Positions 1-6,088 are shown, counted from the stretch's first letter. The stretch is DNA of 9,373 bases from Gammaproteobacteria bacterium (GCA_007570945.1 RKSH01000181.1:1-9373); one strand, 5' to 3'. Numbers and translations are program-made. Notes: a model not told the origin generated them from the sequence alone.

Positions 1-89
1 GCATCGGCCGCCAGCGGCTTGCCGTCATTGCCCGGCATATCCAGAATGTCCAGACAATCGCCGAAGCAGAGTTTGTTTGTCACGGTCAC
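1..89 (-). CDS. N-terminal fragment of a possible DNA methyltransferase (runs off the left edge)
   Basis: An open frame enters the window edge on the minus strand. It is bounded upstream by an in-frame TAA at 101-99, so translation must start at GTG 89-87 or GTG 83-81; no ATG precedes the conserved-looking part. The predicted start reads VTVTNKLCFGDCLDILDMPG. The NKL-x-FGDCLDIL stretch resembles the opening of many adenine-specific DNA methyltransferases (typically NKLYFGDNLDVL), where it precedes the catalytic motif. No catalytic motif lies inside the window, so function rests on about 12 residues. I see no strong Shine-Dalgarno sequence for either GTG. The gene follows the xni-like gene on the same strand after a 57-bp gap. 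If confirmed it would make this edge a possible restriction-modification locus. It could equally be an unrelated protein. Confidence 0.35.
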   Translation of the reverse strand, partial: MTVTNKLCFGDCLDILDMPGNDGKPLAAD

Positions 90-146
90 AACAGGCGATT
101 ATGGTAACGGCGACGCCAAGCGTCAACGCGGCCGGCGGGTCCGCCG

Positions 147-1010
147 CTATTCAAAATCATACAGCGGCGGCTCGTCCTGCTCGGCCGGCGGCTGGTTTTC
201 CCACGCCGGCGGGCGGCGCTCGGGGCGGACGTGGGTGTATTGCAAATCTTTCAGGTTCACTCCCAACTTGACATTGGTTCTCAGCTCCACCAACTCCTGC
301 GCCAGCAACGCGCTTTCTTTGCCGGCGGATAATTTTTCCGGCACGTCCTCACCCTCGTCATCGGCGGCGGTGAACAATTCTTCCAGACTGCCGTAGTGGT
401 TGAGCAGTTCCCTGGCGTTGACCGCGCCAATGCCGGCGGCGCCGGGGATGTTCAGCGAGGGGACGCCGGTGAGGGCGAAGAAGTCGCGCAACAGGGTGGG
501 GGCGATGCCGTATTTTTTGACCACGTATTCGTAATCCAGAAAACGCTTGCCGAAGTGGTCGTAGACGGTGATGCCTTCGTTCAGCAACTGGCAGAACAAA
601 TTGTCGGTGGACAAAATCACCGAGTGGCCGCCGTGGCGGGCGATGCCGGTGGCAAGGGTGGCAATCACATCGTCGGCCTCGCTGCCTTCCACGCCCAGAC
701 TGGCGATGCCCATGGCGCTCATCAACTCGGCAAAGCGTGGCAGCGACTGGCGCAGCATGGCCGGCATCGGCTTGCGGTTTTTTTTGTACTCGGCAAATTT
801 TTCGTGGCGCCAGCCGGGGGTGTCCGATTCCCACGCGCACACCGCATGGGTCGGGCGGTGAAAGCGCAACGCGCGGCCCAGCGAGCGGCGCAAACTTTTC
901 AGCGCCTCCTCAACCTGCGCCCGCTCGTCGCCTTCACGGTTGTGCGGCAGGCGGACGGCGGCGTGTACCCGGCGCACCAGGTTCAGTCCGTCAATCAACA
1001 GCGCCTGCAT
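147..1010 (-). CDS. xni: XNI/ExoIX-type flap endonuclease (5'-3' exonuclease fold)
   Basis: The 287-residue protein matches the small stand-alone 5'-nuclease family of E. coli XNI (251 aa), which cleaves 5' flaps and lacks a polymerase domain. Visible motifs in order: LLIDGLN near residue 4 (metal-binding Asp7), HEKFAEYKKNRKPMP at 69-83, EGSEADD at 108-114, STDNLFCQLL at 134-143, DHFGKRFLD at 151-159, and the helix-three-turn-helix at about 182-204. The region GVPSLNIPGAAGIG has Val and Leu where PolI-type nucleases have the Asp residues of GDxSDNIPG. E. coli XNI has lost the same acids (recalled as GISSSKVPGVAGIG), so this is a family trait and not decay. The usual STDK/GDKD lysine is Asn137. 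A proline- and acid-rich tail from about 256 extends beyond the E. coli protein. The ATG lies 7 bp past the aldolase stop, implying co-transcription. Confidence 0.85.
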   Translation of the reverse strand: MQALLIDGLNLVRRVHAAVRLPHNREGDERAQVEEALKSLRRSLGRALRFHRPTHAVCAWESDTPGWRHEKFAEYKKNRKPMPAMLRQSLPRFAELMSAMGIASLGVEGSEADDVIATLATGIARHGGHSVILSTDNLFCQLLNEGITVYDHFGKRFLDYEYVVKKYGIAPTLLRDFFALTGVPSLNIPGAAGIGAVNARELLNHYGSLEELFTAADDEGEDVPEKLSAGKESALLAQELVELRTNVKLGVNLKDLQYTHVRPERRPPAWENQPPAEQDEPPLYDFE

Positions 1011-1017
1011 GGCCGGG

Positions 1018-2055
1018 TCAGGCGGCGAGTTTTTCCATGTCCGCCGACCATGCGCCGCTGGCGGCGAGGCCGTTCATGCGCGCGCGGTGGGCGGCGATTT
1101 TTTGCGCCGCCTCCCGGTTGGCCGCATCACCGCCCCAGGTTGCCATGGCCGCCTGTTGCAGGGCGCGGCCGTAGGAAAAAGTCAGCGCCCACGGCAGGTT
1201 CCGACCGCGCGCGTTCATCGCGTTGAGGTGGGCGGTGGCCTCCTCGTCGCTCTGCCCGCCGGACAGAAAGGCGATGCCGGGGACTTCGTGCGGGACGGTC
1301 ATTTTCAGGCAGCGCACGGTCTGCTCGGCCACCTCGGCCAATGGCGCGCGCGTGGCGCAGTCGGCGCCGGAGACCACCATGCTCGGCTTGAGCACGATGC
1401 CCTCCAGCAGCACGTTTTGCTCGCGCAACTGCTCAAACACCATCTGCTGCGCGGCGCGGGTGACCTCAAAACAGCGCGCGATGTCATGGCCGCCGTCCAT
1501 CAGCACCTCGGGTTCCACAATCGGCACCAGTGCCGCTTCCTGGCACAGCGCGGCGTAGCGCGCCAGGGCGTGGGCGTTGGCCATCAGGCAGGCGCGGCTC
1601 GGCTTGTCGGCGCCGGCAATGGCAATCACCGCGCGCCATTTGGCGAAGCGCGCGCCGAGTTCACGGTATTCGGCCAGCCGCTCGCGCAGGCCGTCCAGGC
1701 CCTCGGTGACTTTTTCACCGTCAAAACCGGCCAGGGGCTTGGCGCCGGTGTCCACCTTGATGCCGGGGACAATGCCGGCTTTGGCCAGGTGGGCGGGGAA
1801 TGAATCGCCGGCCAGGGTTTGCTGGCGGATGGTTTCATCAAACAGAATCGCGCCGCTGACAAACTCGCCGAGGCCCGGCGCCGTCACCAGCAGGTCGCGG
1901 TATTCGCGGCGTTTTTCCTCGCTGTCGGCGATGCCGAGTTTCTTAAAGCGCGCCGCGCAGGTGGGGCGGCTCTCGTCCATGGCCAGAATTCCGCGCCCCG
2001 GCGCGACCATGTCGCGGGCGGTTTGCCTGAGTGTCTCGGTTTGCATTTTTGGCAT
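1018..2055 (-). CDS. fba: Class I fructose-bisphosphate aldolase
   Basis: A 345-residue Schiff-base aldolase of the animal/plant type, interconverting fructose 1,6-bisphosphate with dihydroxyacetone phosphate and glyceraldehyde 3-phosphate in the cytoplasm. The Schiff-base signature LEGIVLKPSM is clear (Lys223). Other active-site equivalents are Asp27 in GILAMDES, Lys139 in FAKWR, Glu181 and Glu183 in PIVEPE, SGGQS at 265-269 and Arg297 in SYGRAL. The C-terminal Tyr of vertebrate aldolases is absent (ends DMEKLAA). The frame is open to an ATG at 2112, but the start MPKMQTETL at 2055 is chosen because the aldolase family begins at about this point and ACAGGA lies 10 bases upstream. The 19 codons before it are low-complexity intergenic sequence. 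It sits 99 bp after the HNH gene and 7 bp before xni. Confidence 0.93.
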   Translation of the reverse strand: MPKMQTETLRQTARDMVAPGRGILAMDESRPTCAARFKKLGIADSEEKRREYRDLLVTAPGLGEFVSGAILFDETIRQQTLAGDSFPAHLAKAGIVPGIKVDTGAKPLAGFDGEKVTEGLDGLRERLAEYRELGARFAKWRAVIAIAGADKPSRACLMANAHALARYAALCQEAALVPIVEPEVLMDGGHDIARCFEVTRAAQQMVFEQLREQNVLLEGIVLKPSMVVSGADCATRAPLAEVAEQTVRCLKMTVPHEVPGIAFLSGGQSDEEATAHLNAMNARGRNLPWALTFSYGRALQQAAMATWGGDAANREAAQKIAAHRARMNGLAASGAWSADMEKLAA

Positions 2056-2154
2056 TGGGTTTTTTTCCTGTGGTTTTTGTCGGTGGTTGACGGTGGGGGC
2101 GGCCCGGCGCAATCCGCGCCGCGCCGCCGCCCGATTGGGTTGTGCAAGCCGCGC

Positions 2155-2763
2155 TCAGGCGGCTTTCTTCAATTCGGCAATCCGTTCCCGCAACGGGCTT
2201 TCCCTGGGAAAATAACCGGCCAGAAACTCCATCTGGTCGGCAAGCACGCGGCGGCCGCGCAGGAATAGGTATTCGGCGTAGGTCGGCGTGAACGGAATCG
2301 CCAGCAGGCTCATGCCGCACTCCTCGGGCATGCGCCCGGCTTTGTGGTTGTTGCAGCGTTTGCATGCGGTGACCACGTTGTTCCAGTTGTCGCCGCCGCC
2401 GCGGCTCAGCGGCGTGACATGGTCGCGGGACAGCATGCTGTGGCGGAACTTCTCGCCGCAGTACATGCACATGCCGGCGTCGCGCTTGAACAGCGCCTCG
2501 TTGCTGAGCGGCGGAATGTAGTCTTCGTAGTTCAACACCGCGCCGCGCGAGCGGCCGTCGGTGGCGATGATGGAGTTCACCTCAATCACCCGCCGCTCGC
2601 CGCTCAGCGCGCTGACGCCGCCGTGCACGCGGTACATCAGGCTGCCGCAGGTGTAGCGGACCTGGCCGAGGTGGTAAAGGCGCACCGCCTCGCGGTAAGT
2701 AATCCAGCTCACCGGCATCCCGCTGATATCAGTGCGCAAACCGCGTTGTTCCAGATTGTGCAA
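2155..2763 (-). CDS. HNH endonuclease family protein, TTG start
   Basis: A 202-residue protein with a C-terminal HNH (beta-beta-alpha metal) nuclease domain. It shows a CxxC knuckle CMYC at 99-102, the catalytic segment RDHVTP (His115), Asn128/129 in WNNVVTAC, and a second knuckle CKRC at 134-137. The N-terminal part has the SGMPVSWITYREAV pattern that precedes HNH domains in a common, poorly characterised bacterial HNH family; the tail ADQMEFL is also typical. The frame is open back to 2925, but TTG 2763 is chosen because GGGAGG lies 6 bases upstream and homologues begin near this point. The longer reading adds a Pro/Gly-rich stretch unlike a protein domain and would overlap the preceding gene by 89 bp. 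The biological role is unknown; general DNA repair or defence are guesses. Confidence 0.85.
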   Translation of the reverse strand: MHNLEQRGLRTDISGMPVSWITYREAVRLYHLGQVRYTCGSLMYRVHGGVSALSGERRVIEVNSIIATDGRSRGAVLNYEDYIPPLSNEALFKRDAGMCMYCGEKFRHSMLSRDHVTPLSRGGGDNWNNVVTACKRCNNHKAGRMPEECGMSLLAIPFTPTYAEYLFLRGRRVLADQMEFLAGYFPRESPLRERIAELKKAA

Positions 2764-2768
2764 AACAA

Positions 2769-2776
2769 ACCTCCCG
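2769..2776 (-). promoter_or_regulatory. Strong ribosome binding site fixing the TTG start of the HNH gene
   Basis: On the minus strand the bases read GGGAGG, then TTTGTT, then TTG CAC AAT. This near-perfect Shine-Dalgarno with a six-base spacer is followed by no in-frame ATG until the conserved SGMPV segment, so TTG is the best start. Confidence 0.7.
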
Positions 2777-2789
2777 TAGGATGGCCTGT

Positions 2790-2818
2790 ATGCTACACCG
2801 CCGGGGGGCGGGGTGCAA
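2790..2818 (-). promoter_or_regulatory. Weak candidate sigma-70 promoter for the HNH gene
   Basis: TTGCAC (2818-2813) is separated by exactly 17 bases from TAGCAT (2795-2790). The -35 matches consensus at three positions and the -10 at four. It would give a leader of about 20 bases ending at the strong ribosome binding site. The GC-rich spacer is unfavourable, and the gene may simply be read through from DUF2335. Confidence 0.3.
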
Positions 2819-2836
2819 CCGGTGGCGCCGGCGGGT

Positions 2837-3313
2837 TTACTTAATGTATCTGTCAAGGAGCAGGTAAAAGACTGATGACAGCCCCGGAAGAATGGTTCCC
2901 AGAACGATAATCCAAGGTGCGCCAATCCAAGCGCAAAATCCGGCAGTTGCCAAGGCGGCCAGCGAAATCAACAGACCGAAAGTTTGTTTGCGGCGGTTAT
3001 CCCGACGGATATATTCCAAGGTTTTGCCCCGGTTGCGGTGCTGGTGCTCCTGCTCTTTCTCCGCCATGGTGACGATACGGTTGGGTATGTCAAGCCCGAC
3101 TTCACCGTACTTTTTAAGATCATCAGGAGGCGGCAAGGGGCCGGAAAAGGACTTGCTAACAACTTGGGCGGTTACTTCGTTGCCTGTCCCTGCAACAGGG
3201 TAGGGGGTGCTCGTTTTTCTTCCGGAAGCGCGCTTGAGCGGCGGCTCGGATGAAGAGATTTGCTGGTCAGGTTTTTTTGTGCGAGCCGGCGGCATGCTCT
3301 TGCACTTCGTCAT
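2837..3313 (-). CDS. DUF2335-family membrane protein
   Basis: A 158-residue protein with a soluble, basic and disordered N-terminal third, then FSGPLPPPDDLKKY (56-69), which is the hallmark of the DUF2335 predicted membrane protein family. A charged helical segment with IPNRIVTMAEKEQEHQHRNR follows (77-96). Two hydrophobic segments lie at about 112-132 and 134-152, ending in a short basic tail. It is likely an inner-membrane protein with its N-terminus in the cytoplasm; no biochemical function is established for the family. The start is uncertain: ATG 3313 (AGG only three bases upstream) or ATG 3295, both inside the preceding small gene, so translational coupling is likely. Transcription is probably shared with that gene. 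DUF2335 genes are often found in accessory or phage-like contexts, which is a weak hint and not evidence here. Confidence 0.8.
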   Translation of the reverse strand: MTKCKSMPPARTKKPDQQISSSEPPLKRASGRKTSTPYPVAGTGNEVTAQVVSKSFSGPLPPPDDLKKYGEVGLDIPNRIVTMAEKEQEHQHRNRGKTLEYIRRDNRRKQTFGLLISLAALATAGFCAWIGAPWIIVLGTILPGLSSVFYLLLDRYIK

Positions 3314-3497
3314 TCACCTGTTGAACCGCGTGAAAGAAATACGGCCGCAGGGCGTGATAGTAGGAAGCGAGTCGCTCGCTGATGCTCCGCTCGTCCGCCA
3401 AATCTTGGTAGGCGAGCGCCGGATCCGGGTAAAAAACATCCGGGATGTTCCAGGGAAAGCCGCGCCGGCTAGCCTCCGGTTTCACATGCTCTTTCAT
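3267..3497 (-). CDS. Small hypothetical protein (76 aa) coupled to the DUF2335 gene
   Basis: I do not recognise this protein. It is judged real because GGAGG lies seven bases before ATG 3497, the best ribosome binding site in the window. It is also preceded by an AT-richer leader with a candidate promoter, and overlaps the next gene in the manner of a coupled pair (47 bp). The product is soluble, without signal peptide or membrane segment. Its start MKEHVKPEASRRGFPWNIPD is rich in Pro and aromatics, as is VFYPDPALAY. The second half (about 35-66) looks helical: SISERLASYYHALRPYFFHAVQQV. A small cytoplasmic partner or antitoxin-like regulator of the DUF2335 membrane protein is possible but is inference only. 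Confidence 0.6.
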   Translation of the reverse strand: MKEHVKPEASRRGFPWNIPDVFYPDPALAYQDLADERSISERLASYYHALRPYFFHAVQQVNDEVQEHAAGSHKKT

Positions 3498-3505
3498 TAT
3501 CGCAC

Positions 3506-3510
3506 CTCCA
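3506..3510 (-). promoter_or_regulatory. Ribosome binding site GGAGG of the 76-aa gene
   Basis: Minus-strand GTGGAGGTGCGATAATG: a perfect GGAGG core with a seven-base, purine-containing spacer to ATG 3497. It is the main support for this small gene being translated. Confidence 0.75.
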
Positions 3511-3521
3511 CGAGTTTAAGA

Positions 3522-3539
3522 TTGGATAAATTTGATAAA
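3522..3539 (-). repeat. Tandem 9-bp repeat in the leader of the small gene/DUF2335 pair
   Basis: Two adjacent 9-mers on the minus strand, TTTATCAAA and TTTATCCAA, differ at one position. They lie between the candidate promoter and the ribosome binding site, in the most AT-rich patch of the window. The spacing of nine bases is close to one helical turn, so a regulator site is conceivable. Chance in an AT-rich patch is the alternative. Confidence 0.5.
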
Positions 3540-3553
3540 CCCCACCCAATACG

Positions 3554-3582
3554 ATAGTGGCAGTTATCCCCCGGCAAGTCAA
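3554..3582 (-). promoter_or_regulatory. Candidate sigma-70 promoter for the 76-aa gene and DUF2335
   Basis: TTGACT (3582-3577, five of six consensus positions) is followed after 17 bases by CACTAT (3559-3554, three of six, including the key A and T positions). The -35 begins 7 bp past the stop of the MttB-family gene, so the pair could be transcribed independently of the upstream operon. The predicted leader is about 50 bases and carries the tandem repeat. Confidence 0.4.
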
Positions 3583-3588
3583 CCCCGC

Positions 3589-5142
3589 TCACCCCGCCCG
3601 CATCTTCTCCCGCGGCAGGCGGATGTTCAGCATCTCGCGGATTTTGCGGTCGGTTGCCTCGGGGATGTGGCCGGGGTGGTGGTCGGCGAGGATTTGCCGC
3701 ACCTGCGCGCGGGCTTTTTCCAGCAGCCGGGGGGCGCCCTGTTCGGCCCATTCCTTGGGGCTGGCGCGGTCGCCGAGGTCGGGGTAGACATAGTCCTTTT
3801 CCATCAGGCCAATGGTCTGGTCGTGGCCGAGGAAGTGGTCGGGGCCGCCGATGCACACATCGCGCATGGCGTCGATGGACAGTGATTCGTCGCTCACCTC
3901 CACGCCGCGCACGGTGCGGTTCACCGCGCCCAGCATGTCGTTGTCAATGACCATGCTCTCGTAGCAGCAGCCGAGCAGGCTGGCCTGCATGCCGGCCGAT
4001 TCGTATACCAGGTTGGCGCCGCAGTGGGCGGCGAGGGTGTTGGTGTAGGATTTTTCGTAGCCCGACTGTGCATCCGGCAACTTGGCGTCGGCCATGCCGG
4101 CGGCGATGCCGGTGGGCAGGTCGTAGAACCGCCCCATCTGCCCGCAGGCCGCCATCAGCACCGCCTGCTCGCCGCTGCCGCCGCTCATGGCGCCGGTGCG
4201 CAGGTCGGAAACGAAGGGCCAGGGGCCGAAAATGCACGGGTGCCGCGGCACAATGAGGTTCACGTACACCAGGCCGGCCAGCACCTCCGCCACCTCCTGC
4301 ACCACCGCGCCGGCCAGGGCCGCCGGACTGGTGGCGCCGGCCTGGCCGGCGGCCAGCAGCAGCACCGGCATGCCGGCCTGCACGCAAACCTCCAGCACCC
4401 GGCATGCATCCTCGGCAAAGCGCAGCGGCGGCACCACGAAGCAGTTGGAACAACTGACAAAGGGCCGCCGCCGCCATTCCTCCTCGCCGCCGGCGACCAG
4501 GTGCAGAAACGGCAGCGTGGCCTGCAGGTGTTCCGGCTGCACCCAGCTGGAGCCGACGTGTTTCTGCGTGCCGCTGACGCAGGCGTAGCAGGTGTTCACA
4601 TCCAGGTCCAGCGGCGACTCCATATCGCGGGCGACCAGGGAGCGCTGGAAGAAGTGGATGTGCTCCAGATGGTCCACCAGCCGCGCCATGTTGTAGAGGT
4701 CGGCGAGGGTGGACTCGCGGTACTCGCGCTTCTCGCAGTCCGCGATGTGCACCGCGGCGCCGGCGGTGCCGAAGTACACCCGGTTGCCGGACAGTTCCAT
4801 GTCGTGGCGCGGGTGCTGGCCGCACAGGACAATGCCGCGCGCGGCCTTGGCCAGCGTGTCCTCCACCAGCGCGCGCGGGAACAGCAGCCGGCCTTCGGCG
4901 CTAAGTTTGCCGCCGGCTGATGTGACCCGCTCAACGCAGGACGGAATCGCCTGCGACAGGCCGATGGTTTCCAGCGCATCCAGCGCGGCCCGGTGAATGC
5001 GCCGCACCTCGGCATCGGTGAGCGGCTTGTAACGCCCGCTGGCCAGGCCCGGGCGCACCGGCTTTTCCTCCTGCGGCACCGGCGCCGCGCGCAACGCCCG
5101 CCGCGCCGCGCGTCCGCCCATGCGTCTGGTGGTTTCAGTCAT
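3589..5142 (-). CDS. MttB-superfamily (trimethylamine/glycine betaine-type) corrinoid methyltransferase, non-pyrrolysine
   Basis: A 517-residue protein close to the family's usual length of about 500, recognisable throughout: RYKPLTDAEVRRIHRAALDALETIG (37-61), VYFGTAGAAVHIADCE (122-137), RDMESPLDLDVNTCYAC (172-188), GAMSGGSGEQAVLMAA (317-332), GIAAGMADAKLPDAQSGYEK (345-364) and GHDQTIGLMEKDYVYP (439-454). Family members move a methyl group from a quaternary or tertiary amine to a cobalamin-binding protein in the cytoplasm. The frame has no internal UAG, so it is a pyrrolysine-free member, like the glycine betaine enzyme MtgB; the true methyl donor is unknown. ATG 5142 overlaps the deacetylase stop by 8 bp (ATGACTGA), implying translational coupling. 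The frame continues open to 5601, but that extension is antisense-like sequence inside the deacetylase gene. No partner corrinoid protein is in the window. Confidence 0.9.
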   Translation of the reverse strand: MTETTRRMGGRAARRALRAAPVPQEEKPVRPGLASGRYKPLTDAEVRRIHRAALDALETIGLSQAIPSCVERVTSAGGKLSAEGRLLFPRALVEDTLAKAARGIVLCGQHPRHDMELSGNRVYFGTAGAAVHIADCEKREYRESTLADLYNMARLVDHLEHIHFFQRSLVARDMESPLDLDVNTCYACVSGTQKHVGSSWVQPEHLQATLPFLHLVAGGEEEWRRRPFVSCSNCFVVPPLRFAEDACRVLEVCVQAGMPVLLLAAGQAGATSPAALAGAVVQEVAEVLAGLVYVNLIVPRHPCIFGPWPFVSDLRTGAMSGGSGEQAVLMAACGQMGRFYDLPTGIAAGMADAKLPDAQSGYEKSYTNTLAAHCGANLVYESAGMQASLLGCCYESMVIDNDMLGAVNRTVRGVEVSDESLSIDAMRDVCIGGPDHFLGHDQTIGLMEKDYVYPDLGDRASPKEWAEQGAPRLLEKARAQVRQILADHHPGHIPEATDRKIREMLNIRLPREKMRAG

Positions 5143-6088
5143 GGTTTTTCCGCTGTCGGTTTTTGTCCGCAAGGGTGACGGCCTCGGCGATTGTTTCCGT
5201 CCTCGGCATGATGCGCTCGATGAAAGTGACGCCCTCACCGCCACCCTCACCCTCACCCTCACCCTCGCCGCCGCGCCGGTGCAACCGTTGCCGGCTGAGC
5301 AGCGCCGCGCGGTAGCCGAGTTGCCGCAACGCGCCGACGGTGGCGCGATTGTAATCCATCGCCGCGCCGAAAGGCATGGAAAAAACCCGGCTGAGCCGCG
5401 CCTCCGGCAGGCCAATGCGCGCCAGCCGCTTGGCGCCCTCGGCAATTTCGGCGTATTGCACGGCGGCCGGCAGCGACGCCAGAACATAATGCCGTTGCGA
5501 GTGGTTGCCGTAGGCCACCAGCGGATGGCGCGGCAGTTTTTTGTCATCGCGCACCAGGTCGTCACCGCCGGCTTGCACGCCGCGCCGGCGCAGAAAGTCA
5601 TCCAGCGCGGCGTCCACCATGCGGCTGTCGTTGGCCGGGTGTTTGCTGTAACGGTAAAAACTTTTGCGCTCAGGATTTTTCAGTCCGCGCAGACCGTTTT
5701 CCAACTCCGACGTCCACCCGCGCGCCTCAATGCAGCGCACTTTCTCGCGCCACAGCACCGCGCCATCCAGAACCGCCGGGTTCACGTAACACGTCATCGG
5801 GATGCGCAGTGACTCCACCGTTTCCACGGTCTCCTCCAGCACATTGCGGAAACCGTCGTCAAAAGTGAGCGCCGCTTTGCCCCCCGCATCCGCCATTTCC
5901 GCCAGCGCGTCCACCGTCACGAAATCAAAATAACGCGCCGCCGTCTCCAGATGCGCGCGCACCGTCGCCGCGCTCACATGATGCAGTCCGGCAACCGCCG
6001 CCGGCGCCGCGCCGGCCGAGTGGTAAACCAAAACCACCGCCCCGCGCCGCGCCGCATCGCGCAACGCCGCCGAATCGTCCACCGTCAC
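5135..6088 (-). CDS. NodB-type polysaccharide deacetylase family protein
   Basis: A 317-residue carbohydrate-esterase-4/NodB-fold hydrolase without a signal peptide, so probably cytoplasmic. It has VVLVYHSAG (18-26) and TFDDG (75-79) with the catalytic and metal-binding aspartates 77 and 78. The HSxxH zinc motif is HSQRH at 196-200, and SMPFGAAMDYN at 237-247 is the usual arginine/proline-loop region. All expected catalytic positions are present. The start is GTG 6088, whose GTGA overlaps the TGA of the M24 gene; a second GTG at 6082 is possible. The frame is open to 6277 but only inside the upstream gene. Near the C-terminus a GE-rich run (274-286) is encoded by a hexanucleotide repeat. The family removes N- or O-acetyl groups from sugars, but the coupling here to amine-type genes suggests a small-molecule amide substrate (inference). 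Confidence 0.85.
   Translation of the reverse strand: MTVDDSAALRDAARRGAVVLVYHSAGAAPAAVAGLHHVSAATVRAHLETAARYFDFVTVDALAEMADAGGKAALTFDDGFRNVLEETVETVESLRIPMTCYVNPAVLDGAVLWREKVRCIEARGWTSELENGLRGLKNPERKSFYRYSKHPANDSRMVDAALDDFLRRRGVQAGGDDLVRDDKKLPRHPLVAYGNHSQRHYVLASLPAAVQYAEIAEGAKRLARIGLPEARLSRVFSMPFGAAMDYNRATVGALRQLGYRAALLSRQRLHRRGGEGEGEGEGGGEGVTFIERIMPRTETIAEAVTLADKNRQRKNHD
5243..5266. repeat. Perfect hexanucleotide microsatellite (ACCCTC)x4 inside the deacetylase gene
   Basis: Four uninterrupted ACCCTC units, flanked on both sides by imperfect copies (CCCTCACCGCC before, ACCCTCGCCGCC spanning the last unit after). In the gene's sense it encodes alternating Gly-Glu within GGEGEGEGEGGGEG. Because the unit is six bases, changes in copy number would keep the reading frame and only alter linker length. 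Confidence 0.9.

Noticed and set aside
112..146. Small hairpins (GACGC-caa-GCGTC and CGGCGG-gt-CCGCCG) downstream of the xni stop
   Set aside because: The stems are 5-6 bp with no following T-run in either direction; such pairs are common in GC-rich sequence.
396..1226. Long plus-strand open frame opposite the xni and aldolase genes
   Set aside because: It has Ala/Gly/Arg/His-rich composition with no recognisable domain, and the minus-strand frames are clear XNI and aldolase homologues. Long antisense frames are expected in GC-rich coding DNA.
940..1803. 287-codon plus-strand frame opposite the aldolase gene
   Set aside because: It is composed of biased residues and has no motif. The opposite frame is a class I aldolase with an intact active site.
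2056..2154. 99-bp gap before the aldolase gene, examined for a promoter or riboswitch
   Set aside because: It holds only GC-rich low-complexity sequence and the ACAGGA ribosome binding site. A TTGCAC is present but has no -10 at proper distance, and no conserved RNA structure was recognised.
2798..2834. GC-rich inverted repeat (CCGCCGG ... CCGGCGG, 23-base loop) after the DUF2335 stop, considered as a terminator
   Set aside because: The loop is large and no T-run follows on the minus strand, and it overlaps the candidate HNH promoter. It is not convincing as an intrinsic terminator.
4024..4920. 298-codon plus-strand frame opposite the MttB-family gene
   Set aside because: It is His/Gly/Ala-rich shadow sequence without domain features; the sense strand carries continuous MttB homology.
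5143..5601. N-terminal extension of the MttB-family frame up to 5601
   Set aside because: This part lies within the deacetylase gene in another frame and encodes Arg/Cys/Ala-rich nonsense. The start at 5142 with the ATGACTGA overlap fits the family's length.
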